Below, piece by piece: positions 46,379 to 59,011 of a stretch of 64,000 nt of DNA. A program made the translations under genes and the position numbers. Location: assembly GCF_029407905.1 (NCBI RefSeq), contig NC_073643.1:27866001-27930000 (forward strand), read 5' to 3'. The DNA comes from Bubalus kerabau (Eukaryota > Chordata > Mammalia > Artiodactyla > Bovidae). Position 1 is the stretch's first letter. Each line of letters starts with the position of its first letter. The notes under the pieces are model-generated. The model saw only the letters and a list, made by a program, of their open reading frames with translations, was not told the origin of the DNA and made no database searches.

Positions 46379-46784
46379 CATCCAGTCTTAAACATCAAGT
46401 TTATCTTTCTAATTAATTAAATTTGCCAGGAAATTTCTCACTTGCTTGCTACATGGTATAGTGGAAAGATTATTGAGTATCCTTTTGATGGAAAAGAGAA
46501 AACATAAAGCTCCTCTTAGCTTTTTGTTTGTTTTGCTTTTTCTTTTTTTTTAAAGGGAATTTAGCTGTTGTGTTGGGAATTCTGATAATATACACTGGAT
46601 TTCAGGCATGGTGGATCCATGGATCCAAGCAGTATGTCTTATCTGCTGTCTCTTCCTTCATTCCTAATTTTTTTGTTTTTGCTTCATTTTTTCTGTAGAT
46701 GTTCCTTGAGCAAAATGGCCTTTGCAGCTATAAACTGTTTTTGCAATTCTGGAAGGAAGATAATATCAATAGTAGCAACAATAA

Positions 46785-46930
46785 TAATAGCTGATATTCA
46801 GTTATAACACACACTGATAACTTACTTTATGCTAGGGCATTTCTAAGTTCTTTAGTATTCATCTACCAATCAACATAATTTTATTAAATATTATTCTTCA
46901 TATTTTATAGATGAGGGAAGAGAAACTCTT
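46785..46930 (-). repeat. MIR SINE
   Basis: Reverse MIR: 'aataataatagctgatattc', 'acttactttatgctagggc', 'tattttatagatgagggaag'. Confidence 0.7.
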
Positions 46931-47384
46931 TTTTTGCTAATTATGTTAGAAAATTTGGGAAATTTCTGATTGATTTGTTTCACCTAAATGCCCTTCCTGT
47001 TACAATCTAGACCTAAGGCAGCTTTTATATAATAGTTTGCTCAGCCTTGTTCAAATTCTACCTCTATGACCAGGTAAAGTGTGTGACATGCTCTAAAGAA
47101 GAGAAAAAATGTGCTAAAATTATCTATCCTTTATATGGAATATGGCACTCAGGTTATGATCCACTTCTATTAATACACTTCAAAGTTTTGAATTTAGTAA
47201 TCATTCACTATCATAATTTAGACATAAGGAAAGCATAAAATACAAGAATATAACTTTTACTCTAAGTTTGAGGATTTAAACAAGTACACAGGAGAATAGT
47301 AAGTAAAACACACTGAATTTTAAAAATCCAGGAAAAAACAAAAGATAAATGAAGATAAACAAAGAATGAGATTCCATGCCAAAA
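46931..47384. other. unique sequence, no gene seen
   Basis: AT-rich DNA; nothing recognisable. Confidence 0.4.
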
Positions 47385-47590
47385 AATAACAACAATTTTA
47401 GTAATTCACATTTTTGGAGAACCTATTATGTGCAGCACACAATTAATCACTATAGCAAATACTTAGATTTCGCAAACTTTTCAGAAGAAGAAACTGAGGC
47501 TGAAAGAGAATTCATGACTCAACCAAGGTAACATAGCTACAAAATTACTGGGCTTGGATTCCAGAGTCTACACTGCTCTCTCTCATGGAT
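47385..47590 (-). repeat. MIR SINE
   Basis: Reverse MIR: 'aacctattatgtgcagcac', 'gaagaagaaactgaggctg', 'ccaaggtaacatagctac', 'gggcttggattccagagtc'. Confidence 0.78.
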
Positions 47591-48466
47591 GGCTCTAATC
47601 TCTGAATAAAATTAGAATTGGATAAAATTTGCTAAATTTGATTCATGAAAAAATACACTCTGAACTATCAAGATTCTTTATATCTTACATATTTAAATAA
47701 TTCTTTAATAATGTCCTAAAAATTTGTAATCCAAACTTGTAATATGGAATTCCAATTCCAGAAAATGTACAGAGCCATGCAAAGTTATATCCATAAAGAA
47801 AAGGAATTTCTTCAGTATTTCACCTTAAATTAAAGCAAGAAGCCCAGAACAATATTAGCTATAAATCAAATTAATGAACACATTAATAAAATCCTAGTGA
47901 TATTGCTGCAGTCCAGTGTGAAATACAACCCCAGAGAGTGTGGTCATATATCAAAATAAAAATACATTTTGCTAAGTTGGTAGGAATGAAATGTCTACCT
48001 TATTTCAAACCTACTCTTTGAAGACCAAAAGGTCTACATTTAGATTGTGGCACGCCTCTTCTAATGTCAGCTAAAATGTTAAGAATCACACTTGGAATTT
48101 TCAAAGAGGTGTCTTGCAGTGTATCACCTCAGAATTCATTTGTTATCAGTTAGGGCTTTTACTCTATAAGCCTGGAGCTGAGAACAGTTGAAGCCCATTC
48201 ACTTGGCAAGTTAGCACTTGGAGTATCACATGCAGTAGACTTGAAGAATCAGTTCTGGTTCAGGTTAGAAGACTCAATAATCAGCTATGTGAGCCCACCA
48301 TTCCAGAGTACACTTTATAACACTTGAGGAGTTTGTAAACTTAAATTTTACCTTTAAAATTTGCTTTCAGATGGAGTTAAATTGTCTCTGTAAGCAATAA
48401 CCTTAATATTTTCAATACTTTAAAAGACAATTTTAGATTTGTCTATACATGTTAGATGGAGTAGCA
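47591..48466. other. unique sequence, no gene seen
   Basis: 48030-48330 is less AT-rich and non-repetitive but has no coding signature. Confidence 0.4.
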
Positions 48467-48582
48467 AATGGCAACCCACTTCAGTATTCTCGCCTGGAAA
48501 ATCCCACTGTCAGAGGAGCATGGTAGGCTCCAGTCCATAGGCTTGCAAAGAGTCGGATATGACTGAGCAACTAAGCACATAC
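48467..48582 (+). mobile_element. Bov-A SINE fragment
   Basis: 'caaatggcaacccacttcag' to 'ggatatgactgagcaact'. 'gttagatg' on both sides (ends 48458 and 48590) suggests a duplication. Confidence 0.85.
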
Positions 48583-49389
48583 GTTAGATGCACTACATCA
48601 AATGCATCCTTTAAAAATGTACCCTTCATAGTGATATTTTGCATAACATCTGTGAACCATAAACAGTTATGAAGATTCTAGGAAAAGCTTATGCACTAAA
48701 AGTACCCGAAAAAAGATTTATGTTGACTTGTTGATGGATTTGTCTGTATGGACAAGACAACCAGTCCAACATGGGAACCTTTTACATCGCATCCTGTAGC
48801 ACTGTCAACTCAGATTTGCAAAGGTAAAAGGGTAATGCCATCAGAAGGATTCAAAGGAGCTTTGCACCAATTCATTAAAAAACCAATTTGCAAGCAGAGA
48901 TAGGATATCAAGTTATTGGGAACAGCCAACTCTGATTTATCAAAAAGAAATCAAGCTAAATAAATACAATGTTTTAATATCAAAGAGCTGACCCTGCAAG
49001 TAAGAAAATTTTAGAAATAAGGATTGCTTTGATTTTTCTTTTGTTTTGAACCTATACTCACATGAAGTTTTTAATCTATAAAATTGTGAAAGATGTTAAT
49101 TTTAGAACAAGAATAACTCAAAGAAACAACACACGTGCTTATATGCTTGTATACAAGTATTAATATATAGATACTTGTATATATGGATGCATATAACTTC
49201 CTGGAGATTGCTGGCATTTTCACAGTTTTTTAATTCCAAATTATCTTGGATTGGCGGTGAACAAAATTTAGATAAGAAAGAAATATATTAATATAATATA
49301 ACATACAATCCAGTGGTGGGAACACTTAAGCAAATCCATGTAGATGGCCACAATGGTAGTTTGTTTACTATACGTTGAGAACAGTGTGC
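48583..49389. other. unique AT-rich sequence, no gene seen
   Basis: Contains the inverted repeat at 49150-49181. Confidence 0.4.
49150..49181. repeat. 11-bp perfect inverted repeat
   Basis: tatacaagtat (49150-49160) and atacttgtata (49171-49181) are exact reverse complements around a 10-base loop. Confidence 0.85.
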
Positions 49390-49690
49390 CATTTGGACTT
49401 AAGAAATGTATTGAAGAGTGGTAGCAGGAAGAGAGGCAGTCGACAATGAGTATTCAAAGAGAGGCAAAGGAGTTTAGATTTATTTGTATTTAGAAGTGGG
49501 AATCCATGAAGGCTTTGAGCAACAGCCGAAATGGTACGGTTCCAGAAATGTGACCTTCAGTAGAGAATAGGATGGATTAGAACTGAGAGACAAGCTGGGA
49601 AGTAAGCTAGGAAGATATGGCAATGAGGCAAGCATGACTGCAATAAGATGGCCAGATGGGAACGATGGGATGGGGATGGCGCTTCAAAGG
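49390..49690 (+). repeat. old mammalian repeat module, family uncertain
   Basis: 'ccatgaaggctttgagcaac', 'gtagagaataggatgg', 'gaactgagagacaagctggg' and 'ggcaatgaggcaag' follow a word order I know from a widespread old mammalian repeat but cannot name. Confidence 0.35.
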
Positions 49691-49784
49691 CAGAACAGGG
49701 AGAACCTCGTGTCTTTACCTCCCATACACAAAACCTGAACTAAGGATTCAATCTGGGCATTGGGGAAAATGAGAGAAAAGTCTT

Positions 49785-49900
49785 TGTATAAACACAACTG
49801 TGTGATCTTAGGCTCATTATGTTTCCCTTGAGACTCAATTTCCACGTCTGCAAATAAAGTTATCAGTAGATGCTTTTTCTCAGCTCACAAACCTACGCTT
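49785..49900 (+). repeat. MIR SINE fragment
   Basis: 'actgtgtgatcttaggctca' and 'gactcaatttccacgtctgc' match the MIR core and its 3' neighbour. Confidence 0.65.
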
Positions 49901-51620
49901 CTACAATATAGTACACTGGAAGAATGGTCAGAGTAAAATGGACTAGAATGAAACAAAGGAAAAAATCAAGAATGGGTAGTCATTTGGGTAATAAAACATA
50001 ATAGAGAACTTAATATGGATGAGGAATTTTTTTGGTTATTTTACATTTATTACCTTGTTTAGGTCTCATAGCAAACCAGTAACTCAAGAGGTGAACAAAA
50101 AAGAATTAACAACAAACCTACAGAAATACTTGTCAAGGGAGACAGCAAAGAAAGGCATCTTTCTCGGAAAAGATAGGCTAAACTGATAGGGTAGAAATCT
50201 GAGGGTGTTATGAAATGAAGACGCCTCATCAAGTCTGGCCCAAGTGGCCTGGGGTTCAGTTTAATGTGAACTCGATGATATCTCTTGTTTATTTAACTCG
50301 CAGAGGCCCATCTGAAAAGAAAGGGCAGTGACACCCATCTTAGTCTCCATTTACCAGCAGGGCTGTGAATCTTCTTATTTTTCCTACTTGCCAACCTCAG
50401 ACCACTAAATTCCTATGGCTGCCTCGTTACTAAGCCATTTCAGCATCAAATGCATTCCTCTTCTGCCTCTCTTGACCAGGAGCAAAGTAGAGAACAATTG
50501 TTTGGATGACACTAACACTCGAGCTTAGATTAATGATGCCAAATCTGATTTATATTGTCTTTCCTCAGCCATATGATCTAGCATTCTCTGTGCCCTTTCA
50601 CTGCGGTTACACATTAAGCTGCATGCTTTAGAGGTTTTCTGCAACAACTCCCAGACCACTTTCCTAATCAGTATTCGCCACTATCTTTCCTTCCAGCAGA
50701 AGCACATTACTTTCTTTTCCCTTTGTTCTTATATTTATTCCTGTAAGGTTTGTTAGCATCAACTACCTCTACTATTTATTAGTCTGGTTTGAATAATGAC
50801 CCAAGAGCCTATAAAAATATATGTTTAAGTTGCTTGATAGATAAATATACCAGCCTGCTTATAGGAAAATTAAGAGGTAGAATTTATGAGGAATGCCTAA
50901 AAATAAGACATCTTTCTTCAACTGGATAATCAAATTTTGACAGAATTTTTAGTTTTAAGATTTATGGTGGAATCTTGTTTTAGCTCTTATAGGCAACATA
51001 TTTTATCTTACTGTGTGTAAAATCAGTTTAGTCAAAATATGCATAACAGCATCAATTTGTTTTGGAAGAGAAAGAATGGATGCATTATGAAATTATCACA
51101 AGACTTGCTCTTTAAGCTCTGGTGTGTAATTTTTTAAAAGTCAACTGATTGCAAAAATATCGTTGAATCAATCTTAGATATAAATCATTTTCAGCTTTCT
51201 TGACACGAAAATGTGAAAAGCTTGATAAAAATCAAAGAATATGAGATGCTGGTTAAAGATAATAATCTTTTCATTCTGAGCTCACAGACTGTGCCAGGGA
51301 GAAAACACAGGCAAACAAAAGCATTAGGCCCCAGGCTTCCAAAGGAGGAACAGACATGATTTCAACCCATGGGTTTATTCAAGTGGTGGTCAGTGTGATT
51401 CACTAGCTGAATTCTGGCTCTAATTGCCATTACTCAAACTATGCCTATTTATCCCGAGACAGGACAAAATGGCTGTCTTTGTAGCCCACTCTATAGCAGC
51501 ACATTTGCAGCAATCAACACTTGCAATTGTTCTCTATTCATGCCTCTAAGAATACAAATTGCTGAACGAGGAGAAATAATAAGATGAGTAAAACGTATGT
51601 TTTAAATCAATCAGATTATG
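49901..51620. other. unique sequence, no gene seen
   Basis: The segment 51280-51580 is non-repetitive and motif-rich; see findings. Confidence 0.4.
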
Positions 51621-52300
51621 CATTCATTTACTCATTCACACACACAATATACATACTAGACATTGTGCCAAATGCCGTGACTAAATGGTGAAGAAAAGCA
51701 GACAGTCTCTACCTGCAAGGAGCTTATAATCTAGTGGGGAGCGGGGCTGGAAAAGGAGACATTAATCAAAACATCACACAAATACATGAATGACATAGGC
51801 AGTGAGGGAGAGAACAGGTGCTACCAGAGCCCATAAGAGGAGATTATATACCATGGTCAAAGATCAATTTCTTAGAGAAATTGTCCCAGAGGGAATAACA
51901 CAGCACTGTGATAATATGAAACAAGGGAGTAAATTAGCAAGGTGAAGAAGGCAAAAAATCAGCCTAGGCAGAAGGAATGGAATGGTTAAACCTCTGATGT
52001 GAGGGGAGCTTGCTGAATAAAAAGAACTAAAAGGGCAGCTTTGTTGGAGCACAGATTGAGAAGATTTTAGCATCACAGGAAGAATCCAGATTCAAAAGAG
52101 TCCTCTGGGCCATAACATGGAATTTTGTTTTATGCTGTATAAAATGGAAAAGTACTAAACTGTTTTAAATATGAGAGGCATAATCAGATTTGCATTATGA
52201 AAGGATCGCCCTGGCTTCAAAGTGGAGAATAGATTATAAGAGAAAATCAGAAAATCCCCAGTATGTTTCATGGTCTGCAGTGCAAACACGTGGTGAGGCA
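51621..52300 (+). repeat. old mammalian repeat module, family uncertain
   Basis: Successive blocks fit one old element: 'tagacattgtgccaaatgcc', 'caaggagcttataatctagt', 'cctaggcagaaggaatgg', 'gaggcataatcagatttgc' and 'ggatcgccctggcttc'. Related words occur at 49.4 kb, 53.3 kb and perhaps 8.8 kb. Confidence 0.5.
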
Positions 52301-52772
52301 ATTCCATTCCCACATTGGCTGAACTGAAATTAGAAGGATGGTAGAGAAGATGTACTTGAACTGAGCTGATGGGTGAGATTCTGATCCAGTGACTCTGCCA
52401 AGCATGATCTCATTTTAGAAACCAAAAGAGGTTGGAAACCAAGATCTCTATCAGTCTCTTTACTCCCATGACCTCAACTATCCAATCTTCTATCTAAGCT
52501 GTCCAACCAGGAAATTTCTCTTTCAAGCATTTTGTTTCTAAGTCAAAGCTTATTTATTCTCTAATTAGATTGTGTCCTCTCCATATCAGCTACTGTTTAA
52601 AAAAATGTGTTTCTCCGTTCAAGATGTATTAATGCAACTAGTATTTAGAGTTGCAACTATGAGATGTACTCCACATGCTATGCTGGGAATATAATCAAAA
52701 TATATATATTTGACCCTCAAATATCCCAGAAGAGATGAGAACCTACATATAGGTCACAGTACAGAGGAGTAT
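52301..52772. other. unique sequence, no gene seen
   Basis: Nothing recognisable. Confidence 0.4.
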
Positions 52773-52980
52773 GGGCTTCCCGGGTGGCTCAGCGATAAAG
52801 CATCTGTCTGTGATGCAGACAACACAGGGGATTTGATCTCTGGGATGGGAAGATCCCCTGTAGGAGGGCATGGCTACCCACTCTAGTATTCTTGCCTGGA
52901 GAATCCCATGGACAGAGAAGCCTGGAGGGCTATAGCCCATAGGGTAGCAAAGAGTCAGACATGACTGAAGCAACTTAGCA
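52773..52980 (+). mobile_element. Bov-tA SINE
   Basis: Full element from 'gggcttcccgggtggctcag' to 'actgaagcaacttagca', followed by a CA tail. Confidence 0.93.
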
Positions 52981-52997
52981 TACACACACACACACAC
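52981..52997. repeat. (CA)n tail of the Bov-tA
   Basis: About eight CA units directly after the SINE. Confidence 0.85.
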
Positions 52998-53730
52998 TAG
53001 CACACTTCATATTAAAATCTAGATCTCTAATTACTCTAGGAAAAAATATTTTAAGGACATAGAGGATACGATAGTACTATATTTATATCCCGCATGGCAG
53101 TGATGAGCCTAGGCTGATCATTCCATTTTTTATCAAAATAAGACCAAAAATGATCAACAATAGAGAAAATGTTGAGAAAAATGGAATAAAGCACATCTCT
53201 TGTTGCAAGTGTTATTTCTATGTGTTTAATATGCAACTACCAGCATATTTTCCCCTCATTTACATTATTTCCCTGGTCCCTGTAGGCATCTGAAATTGTA
53301 TGATGTAGACCTTGAAAGATGAGTCGAGAAGGGCATTTCAGGCAGAGGAAGCAGGGATGTAGAGAAGAGGATGTGAGTTGCTGGAGAGAAAAGCTTGTAG
53401 AAGCAGCAAAGGGGAGCAAGGCCAAAGGTCACAATCTGTGTCCAGATTATAAAAGTTCTTTTATGAAATGCTAAAATATTGAGATTACCCTATGGAGAAA
53501 AACTGAGGCAAATGTGTTTTTCAAGCTGTTGAATGAATTATTCATTAATCCTGTTATGGCTATGAATTTAAAAGAAATAACTAAAATTGAAAATGAAGAT
53601 CTGAGGAATTTCTGTAAATTTAGCTCCATGAACTTGAATATAACTCTTTCAGTGACTCAAAGCTGTTTGCTACTTTTCAGTGTATGAGTATGTTGTGATA
53701 AGTTTGAAGTTATGGGAAATAAGATCTCCA
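52998..53730. other. mostly unique sequence
   Basis: 53325-53420 ('gggcatttcaggcagaggaa') may be a fragment of the same uncertain old repeat as at 51.6 kb. No gene. Confidence 0.35.
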
Positions 53731-53740
53731 GAGGAGATCT

Positions 53741-54024
53741 GCTGCTGCTGCTGCTGCTGCTGCTAAGTCGCTTAAATCGTGTTCGACTCTGTGTGACCCC
53801 ATAGATGGCAGCCCACCAGGCTCCCCCGTTCCTGGGATTCTCCAGGCAAGAACAATGGAGTGGGTTGCCATTTCTTTCTCCAATGCATAAAAGTGAAAAG
53901 TGAAAGTGAAGTTGCTCAGTTGTGTCCGACTCTAGCGACCCCATGGACTGCAGTCTACCAGGCTCCTCCATCCATGGGATTTTCCAGGCAAGAGTACTGG
54001 AGTGGTGTGCCATTGCCTTCTCCT
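53741..54024 (-). mobile_element. BOV-A2 SINE with (CTG)n tail and 10-bp TSD
   Basis: Both Bov-A monomers are present in reverse. The (agc)n tail reads as eight gct units at 53741-53764. gaggagatct is duplicated at 53731-53740 and 54025-54034. The tail is a pure triplet microsatellite. Confidence 0.95.
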
Positions 54025-54034
54025 GAGGAGATCT

Positions 54035-54549
54035 AGTTTTTATATTAAATTGATCATACTAGCAGAACTCATAATGTGATTTATAAACGTAAATTAAGAT
54101 ACAGTAAAGAGTAAGATACAAAGAACTGTATGCACTGGGTACACACACTAGTGACATGAACTCCAATTCCACAGTCAACCCCAAGCTCCCCTGCTGCTCC
54201 TATGCTGAAGTTGCAGCTAAACACCTACCACCCACCTGCACTTCCAATTAGGATAGACCAAGTGACCCATTATGGTTCAAGAGACTGAAACAGAATCTTC
54301 CAGCGGTACTTAAGATGAATGGGAAATGAAATAATGAAAGGGAAAGGTCTGTCTAGCAAAGATCTTATTTCTTGTTTTCTCTCCTCTTCCTATCAGATGC
54401 CAACAGCTAACTACCACTCTGCTCCTCTCTTGCCAGCCCTGAACATTTTCACTACTGAACCCCTTTCTGGCTGCTTGTTTTGTGAGAGGATAAAACTCTC
54501 TTTCTTTAAACCAGTTCTCATTCCTGGTTGTCTTAGGCTACCTCTAAGA
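54035..54549. other. unique sequence, no gene seen
   Basis: An open frame at 54319-54603 overlaps the start of the LTR and is not supported as a gene. Confidence 0.4.
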
Positions 54550-55051
54550 AGACCCTCAATGATCCCCCTTCCTGGTATTCCTTGTGTAATCTCCTCCTCT
54601 TAAGGATGTGGGAGACCTAAGTACTTGCTTCTCAAGAATAGAATACATCATAAGTGACGGAATGTTGCTTCCAAGATTAGTTTACACACAATGGTAAGGT
54701 CCATTTGGCTCTCTCTCTTGCTCTCTTGATCACTTTATTCTAAGAGAAACCAACTGTCATAATGTGGGGTGCTCTTTAGAGAGACTTACATGGAAAAAAC
54801 AGTGGTGTCTCTGGCTAGAGAAAGAGACTACCCAACACATGAGTGGGCTCAAGAGCAGATCTTCCCCCAGTTGAGGCTCGAGATGAGTTGCAATCTCAGC
54901 TGACAACCTGATGAGTCTTGGGAGAGAACCTATGCCTAAGAGTCCCAGCTCAGCTACACCTTAGAGGCCTTCCCCTTACCTGTGAGATAATAAATATGTG
55001 TTGTTCTTAGTTGCTAAATTTTGAAGTTACTATGTAGCGATAGAGAATAAC
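54550..55051 (+). repeat. MLT1 (MaLR) LTR, long form
   Basis: 'caatgatcccccttcctgg', 'gtacttgcttctcaagaata', 'gagcagatcttcccccagt', 'ctgtgagataataaatatg' and the end 'tatgtagcgatagagaataa' follow the order of longer MLT1 LTRs. No internal genes. Confidence 0.78.
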
Positions 55052-55055
55052 ACAG

Positions 55056-55218
55056 CAGCAGCCATTAGAATGCCTGAGGGAGCTTTTTAAAAATACCCCT
55101 ATGCAATGGCCCTGAAAGAGAGCAATTTCATCAGAAACAGGGAGGGCTGGGGCCCAGGAAGCCATCATTTTAAATAATGTCTGGGTGATTCCAGCCATAC
55201 TTTAGAATAACTGCTTCA
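55056..55218 (+). repeat. MER5-type DNA transposon fragment
   Basis: 'cattagaatgcctgaggga', 'catcagaaacagggagggct' and 'ctgggtgattccagccatac' match MER5A parts, at a diverged level. It directly follows the MLT1 LTR. Confidence 0.6.
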
Positions 55219-55839
55219 AGCTATTTCTGGTTGGTTTCTCTGCATCTTTCAGCTGAACAGACAGACTCCTGTTATGACTTCTAATGTCAACTGTATAAAT
55301 ATTTTGTTACCCATGATTTCTGAACCTAATTCTGGTTTTTCTCATTGCATTTAGCAAAATGCTGAATTTAATCTTGGTTGTTGCCATATATCGTTACAAG
55401 CGTATCAATTTTCTTTACCTACTATTAATTTTAACATGTCAATTTGGGGAGGAAGAGGAAACCTATTGCCTTCTCCTAACAACCATAGTTAATGTTCTTA
55501 TCCTTCTACTTTCAAAATATATACAGAAATAAATGTCATATAATAGGATTATATCAAGCACTACTTAAAACAGCTTTAAAAACCCTGCCTTTACCTTCCA
55601 CTCTGTGAAAAGATACCACAGAAGTCACACTGATACTTGGCCCCACTTTTGTCTTCAGTAAACGAGTCACTGTTTTGTGGTTTATGAATTTTTACAAAGG
55701 ATTCAGGCAAAGTTGATTTGTTTAACTTTAAGTAATTTTTACATACTTGATGTAGCCCTTACTGAAAGTATGTGAACTGTGGACCCAGAAAGAAACAGTT
55801 TTGAATGCTTATTCATTTACCAACTTATTCATGTTAAAT
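55219..55839. other. unique sequence, no gene seen
   Basis: Nothing recognisable. Confidence 0.4.
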
Positions 55840-56000
55840 AAATCTGCTTATATGCTGTTCAATTTCTTCATGTATAAATAAGAGTAATAATAAATACTTT
55901 ATAGAATTATTATGAAATTTACACATAAAAATATACATCTCAAAAACACTTGAAACAGTGTTTGGTAAATGCTATTTGCTATTGCTATTGTTGATATCTT
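55840..56000 (+). repeat. MIR SINE fragment
   Basis: 'caatttcttcatgtataaat', 'agtgtttggtaaatgctatt' fit the MIR 3' half. Confidence 0.55.
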
Positions 56001-57421
56001 TGTTTTTAATAAACAAAAGAACAGTTACATAAAATATAATGTCATGGTTAGCTCGCCAAGGAAAACAATAATAATAACTCTATATCTAAGTTTCTGGAAA
56101 GTACATAAAAGAGAGGATAAAATGTTTTTAAAATTCATGTCTGTAGAAATTATTACCCTATAAAAATGTTCTAGGGCATAAACCTTGAAGAATTTTGGAG
56201 GTGGTATATAACCAATATATATAGTTTTAGGTGAGAATTCATGGGTACTTTAAAGCTTGAAAGAACCTAGTAGGAATTAACAGGTATAATATATTTAAGT
56301 GAGGCAAGGGAGCTGGACTAATGAGTCTAATGAGTCCCATGAATACATTGTATTAGGATTTATGTTCACTCTGTTTGGATCCTGCCAAAGCAAGATTCCC
56401 ACCGTAGAGAGTAAGATGTTAGATTACAAAGTAATAGCAAAACCACTGGAGCTTTTTCAGGCAACAATCTATGAGTTCCCTGAATTCAGTTCATATTGCA
56501 TCATGAAATTAGTCATAATCATAATGAATCTAGAAATAAGGCTTATGAACATTAGGTAGTAATAAAAATCAAAGAAAGAACTAATTGAAAGAAACTTGAA
56601 AACACTGACATTTTATGGGGTTCAAAATAGGCTTTAGATATTGGCAAATACGACCAAAATTAGGATTATCCTGCGCACAGGAAAGATCAGTAAAAGCAGC
56701 CAACTGAAGCCTCATGAAGCTTAGAGTCTAATGAGAAGGTATAAGTGAAATGAATAACGCAAATGTGTTCATTGTAACTGTGAAGAGGCATGGGGTGCTG
56801 GCTACAGGAACAGATATTAACCAGACCTAATCAGGGTGGGGCATTAGCATAGGCTTTCTGAAGACTGAGCTTTAAATTTAGATCTAAAGACAGGAACAGT
56901 AGTAATATGTACATATGAAAGTCACAGGTGTCGTAACCGCCTTTTGCTATATGAAGGATTACTAAAATTAAAGGCACTTTGATTGGAAGAAATAGTGGAT
57001 ATTATCACTTGTAGATGAGAATCATATGTCTGGACTCAGATGAAATTGTCTGATGACAGTGTTCATTCTGTGAACATAGTTATAGAAAGTGACTTAGAGT
57101 GGCAAAGCCCAAGAATCCTCTTGCTCAGCCCCTGGGGTAACTAGAAACCATTGTAGGAAGACATTGTCTGTGAACTTGGTAACGAGGTTGTTCCTCCAAA
57201 GCCCTTCCTATGACAGTAGTCTGACTTTATGATAGCAGCTGGTCTCTTTCAAACTCTTTGGTTGCAAGAATATTATTACTGGCTAAGAGCTTTGTCTTTC
57301 AACTCATTGAAGTTTTGTCTAGGTGGTATGAAAATCTATATAAACTTAGACACCAGAATGATGTGTAGATGCGCATGACATGGACTTAGGGAATATGATG
57401 ATTTATATCTTGGCGCCCGCT
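56001..57421. other. mostly unique sequence, no gene seen
   Basis: 56790-56890 may hold a remnant of the uncertain old repeat noted at 51.6 kb. The frame at 56299-56559 has no recognisable domain. Confidence 0.35.
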
Positions 57422-57433
57422 ACAAATTGCCAT

Positions 57434-57654
57434 GAAAGCTTGAAAGTAAAAGTGTTCGTCGGTCAATCATGTCCAACTCTTTGAGATGCTATGGACTGTA
57501 GCCCACCATGTTCCTCTGTCCATGAGATTTCCCAGGCAAGAATACTGGAGTGGGTTGCCATTTCCTTCTCCAGGGAATCTTCTGGACCCAGAGATCAAAC
57601 CTGGGTCTCCCACATTGCAGGCAGACTCTTTACCACGTGAGCCACCGGGGAAGC
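57434..57654 (-). mobile_element. Bov-tA SINE with 12-bp TSD
   Basis: Full reverse element ('gtcaatcatgtccaactctt' to 'gagccaccggggaagc'). acaaattgccat (57422-57433) and acaaattgctat (57655-57666) differ by one base. Confidence 0.95.
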
Positions 57655-57724
57655 ACAAATTGCTATACAGTCTACCAAGTCACGGAGCTCCCAGGATCAC
57701 ATACTTGTGCTACTCTTACAAGAG

Positions 57725-57875
57725 TACCAGTGACTTACCGTGCACCAAGAATTATTCTAAAATCTTCATGTATGTTAGCTAGCTTAAGCCGAGGTGGTAA
57801 ACTGGGGTTAAATAACTTGCCCAAGGTCAAACAACTAGTGATGGTGAGAGCCAGAATGGGAAAACAGAGGCCTCA
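57725..57875 (-). repeat. MIR SINE
   Basis: Reverse MIR: 'accgtgcaccaagaattatt', 'aacttgcccaaggtcaaac', 'aactagtgatggtgagagc'. Confidence 0.78.
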
Positions 57876-57957
57876 CTGCAGCATCTATGTTCTTAAGCAT
57901 CTCGAAGGACAGGTTTTGTTGTTGATTGTATTGTGTTTGTTTTTCTTTCTAAATAGG

Positions 57958-58065
57958 TAGATAAGCTCCAGGAAATGGTGAAGGACAGGGAAGCCTGGCG
58001 TGCTGCAGTCCACGGGGTCACAGAGAGTCTGATATGACTGAATGAGTGAACAACAACGACAACAG
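57958..58065 (+). mobile_element. BovB LINE extreme 3' end
   Basis: About 108 bases: 'ctccaggaaatggtgaagga', 'gcctggcgtgctgcagtcc', then 'atgactgaatgagtgaacaa' and a (caa)n-like tail. The shortest BovB piece in the window. Confidence 0.9.
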
Positions 58066-58999
58066 ATAAAATGTGGTCTGAACAAGTAATGTGGTAACTA
58101 TCTATGGTGATATCAGGGGCTCTCGAGGGGTGAGTCATTTCAGGATTGTGTCGACATCCTTGGGCTCCTTTAGATGCCTGTGCAGAGCTGATGTCTGTCT
58201 GCAAATTCAACCCCTCCTGGCCCAAGACAGAATTTAAATTCTGTAGCTATAGCTCTGCAAAGCAGAGCTGCCAAAGGAAGCCAATGACTGGGAGGATTAG
58301 GGGGTTATGTAGGGCCAGCTCTCTAGAACAGGTGGGACTACTATTAAAATATATGGCAAAGTCTATCCTTGATGTGTTCCATTATAAATTTTAGGGGTGG
58401 ATTTAAGAGACACAATTTTAACATCCCTTGAGAAAACAAACCCTGGGGTGTATGGTGCTGTTATTCTTATTATTATTTATACAGTTATGTCAGTCAGGAT
58501 AATTATTATCATTATTCTGGATGTTTTGATCCTCACTCCATCACAGATTTTGCCCTACTGTGAGAAGGAATGCATCTGCTTTGCTCAACACTGCAGACAC
58601 AGTGTCTCACAGAGTTCAAGTTTAAAAAATATTTGTAAAATAAGTGTATCTTAGTTGAGAGAAATATTTACTTTAAGTCCACATTAATTCTGATGGGTTA
58701 TTTATAATACATGATAAAGTTAAACACTCAAGAACATAAAATATGAATAAAAAAGGTGTTAACATGCACACTTAAAAAACACACCAAGAGATGATAGAGA
58801 GTTGTTTAGTGCATATGGAATTTCAGTTTTGTAAGATGAATAGCTTCTAAAAGGATTGGTTGCACAACAGTGTGAATATCCTTATCATTACTGAACTCTA
58901 CACTTAAAGATGGTTATGATGGTAAATTTTCTTTTTTTAGAACAATTACAAACTGAAAAAAAATTGTCGTAAAGAACATTTGCAGAGTAAAACTAAAAT
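58066..58999. other. unique sequence, no gene seen
   Basis: Frames at 58146-58394 and 58397-58654 show no recognisable domains or splice context. Confidence 0.4.
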
Positions 59000-59011
59000 A
59001 AAGACCCTGGT

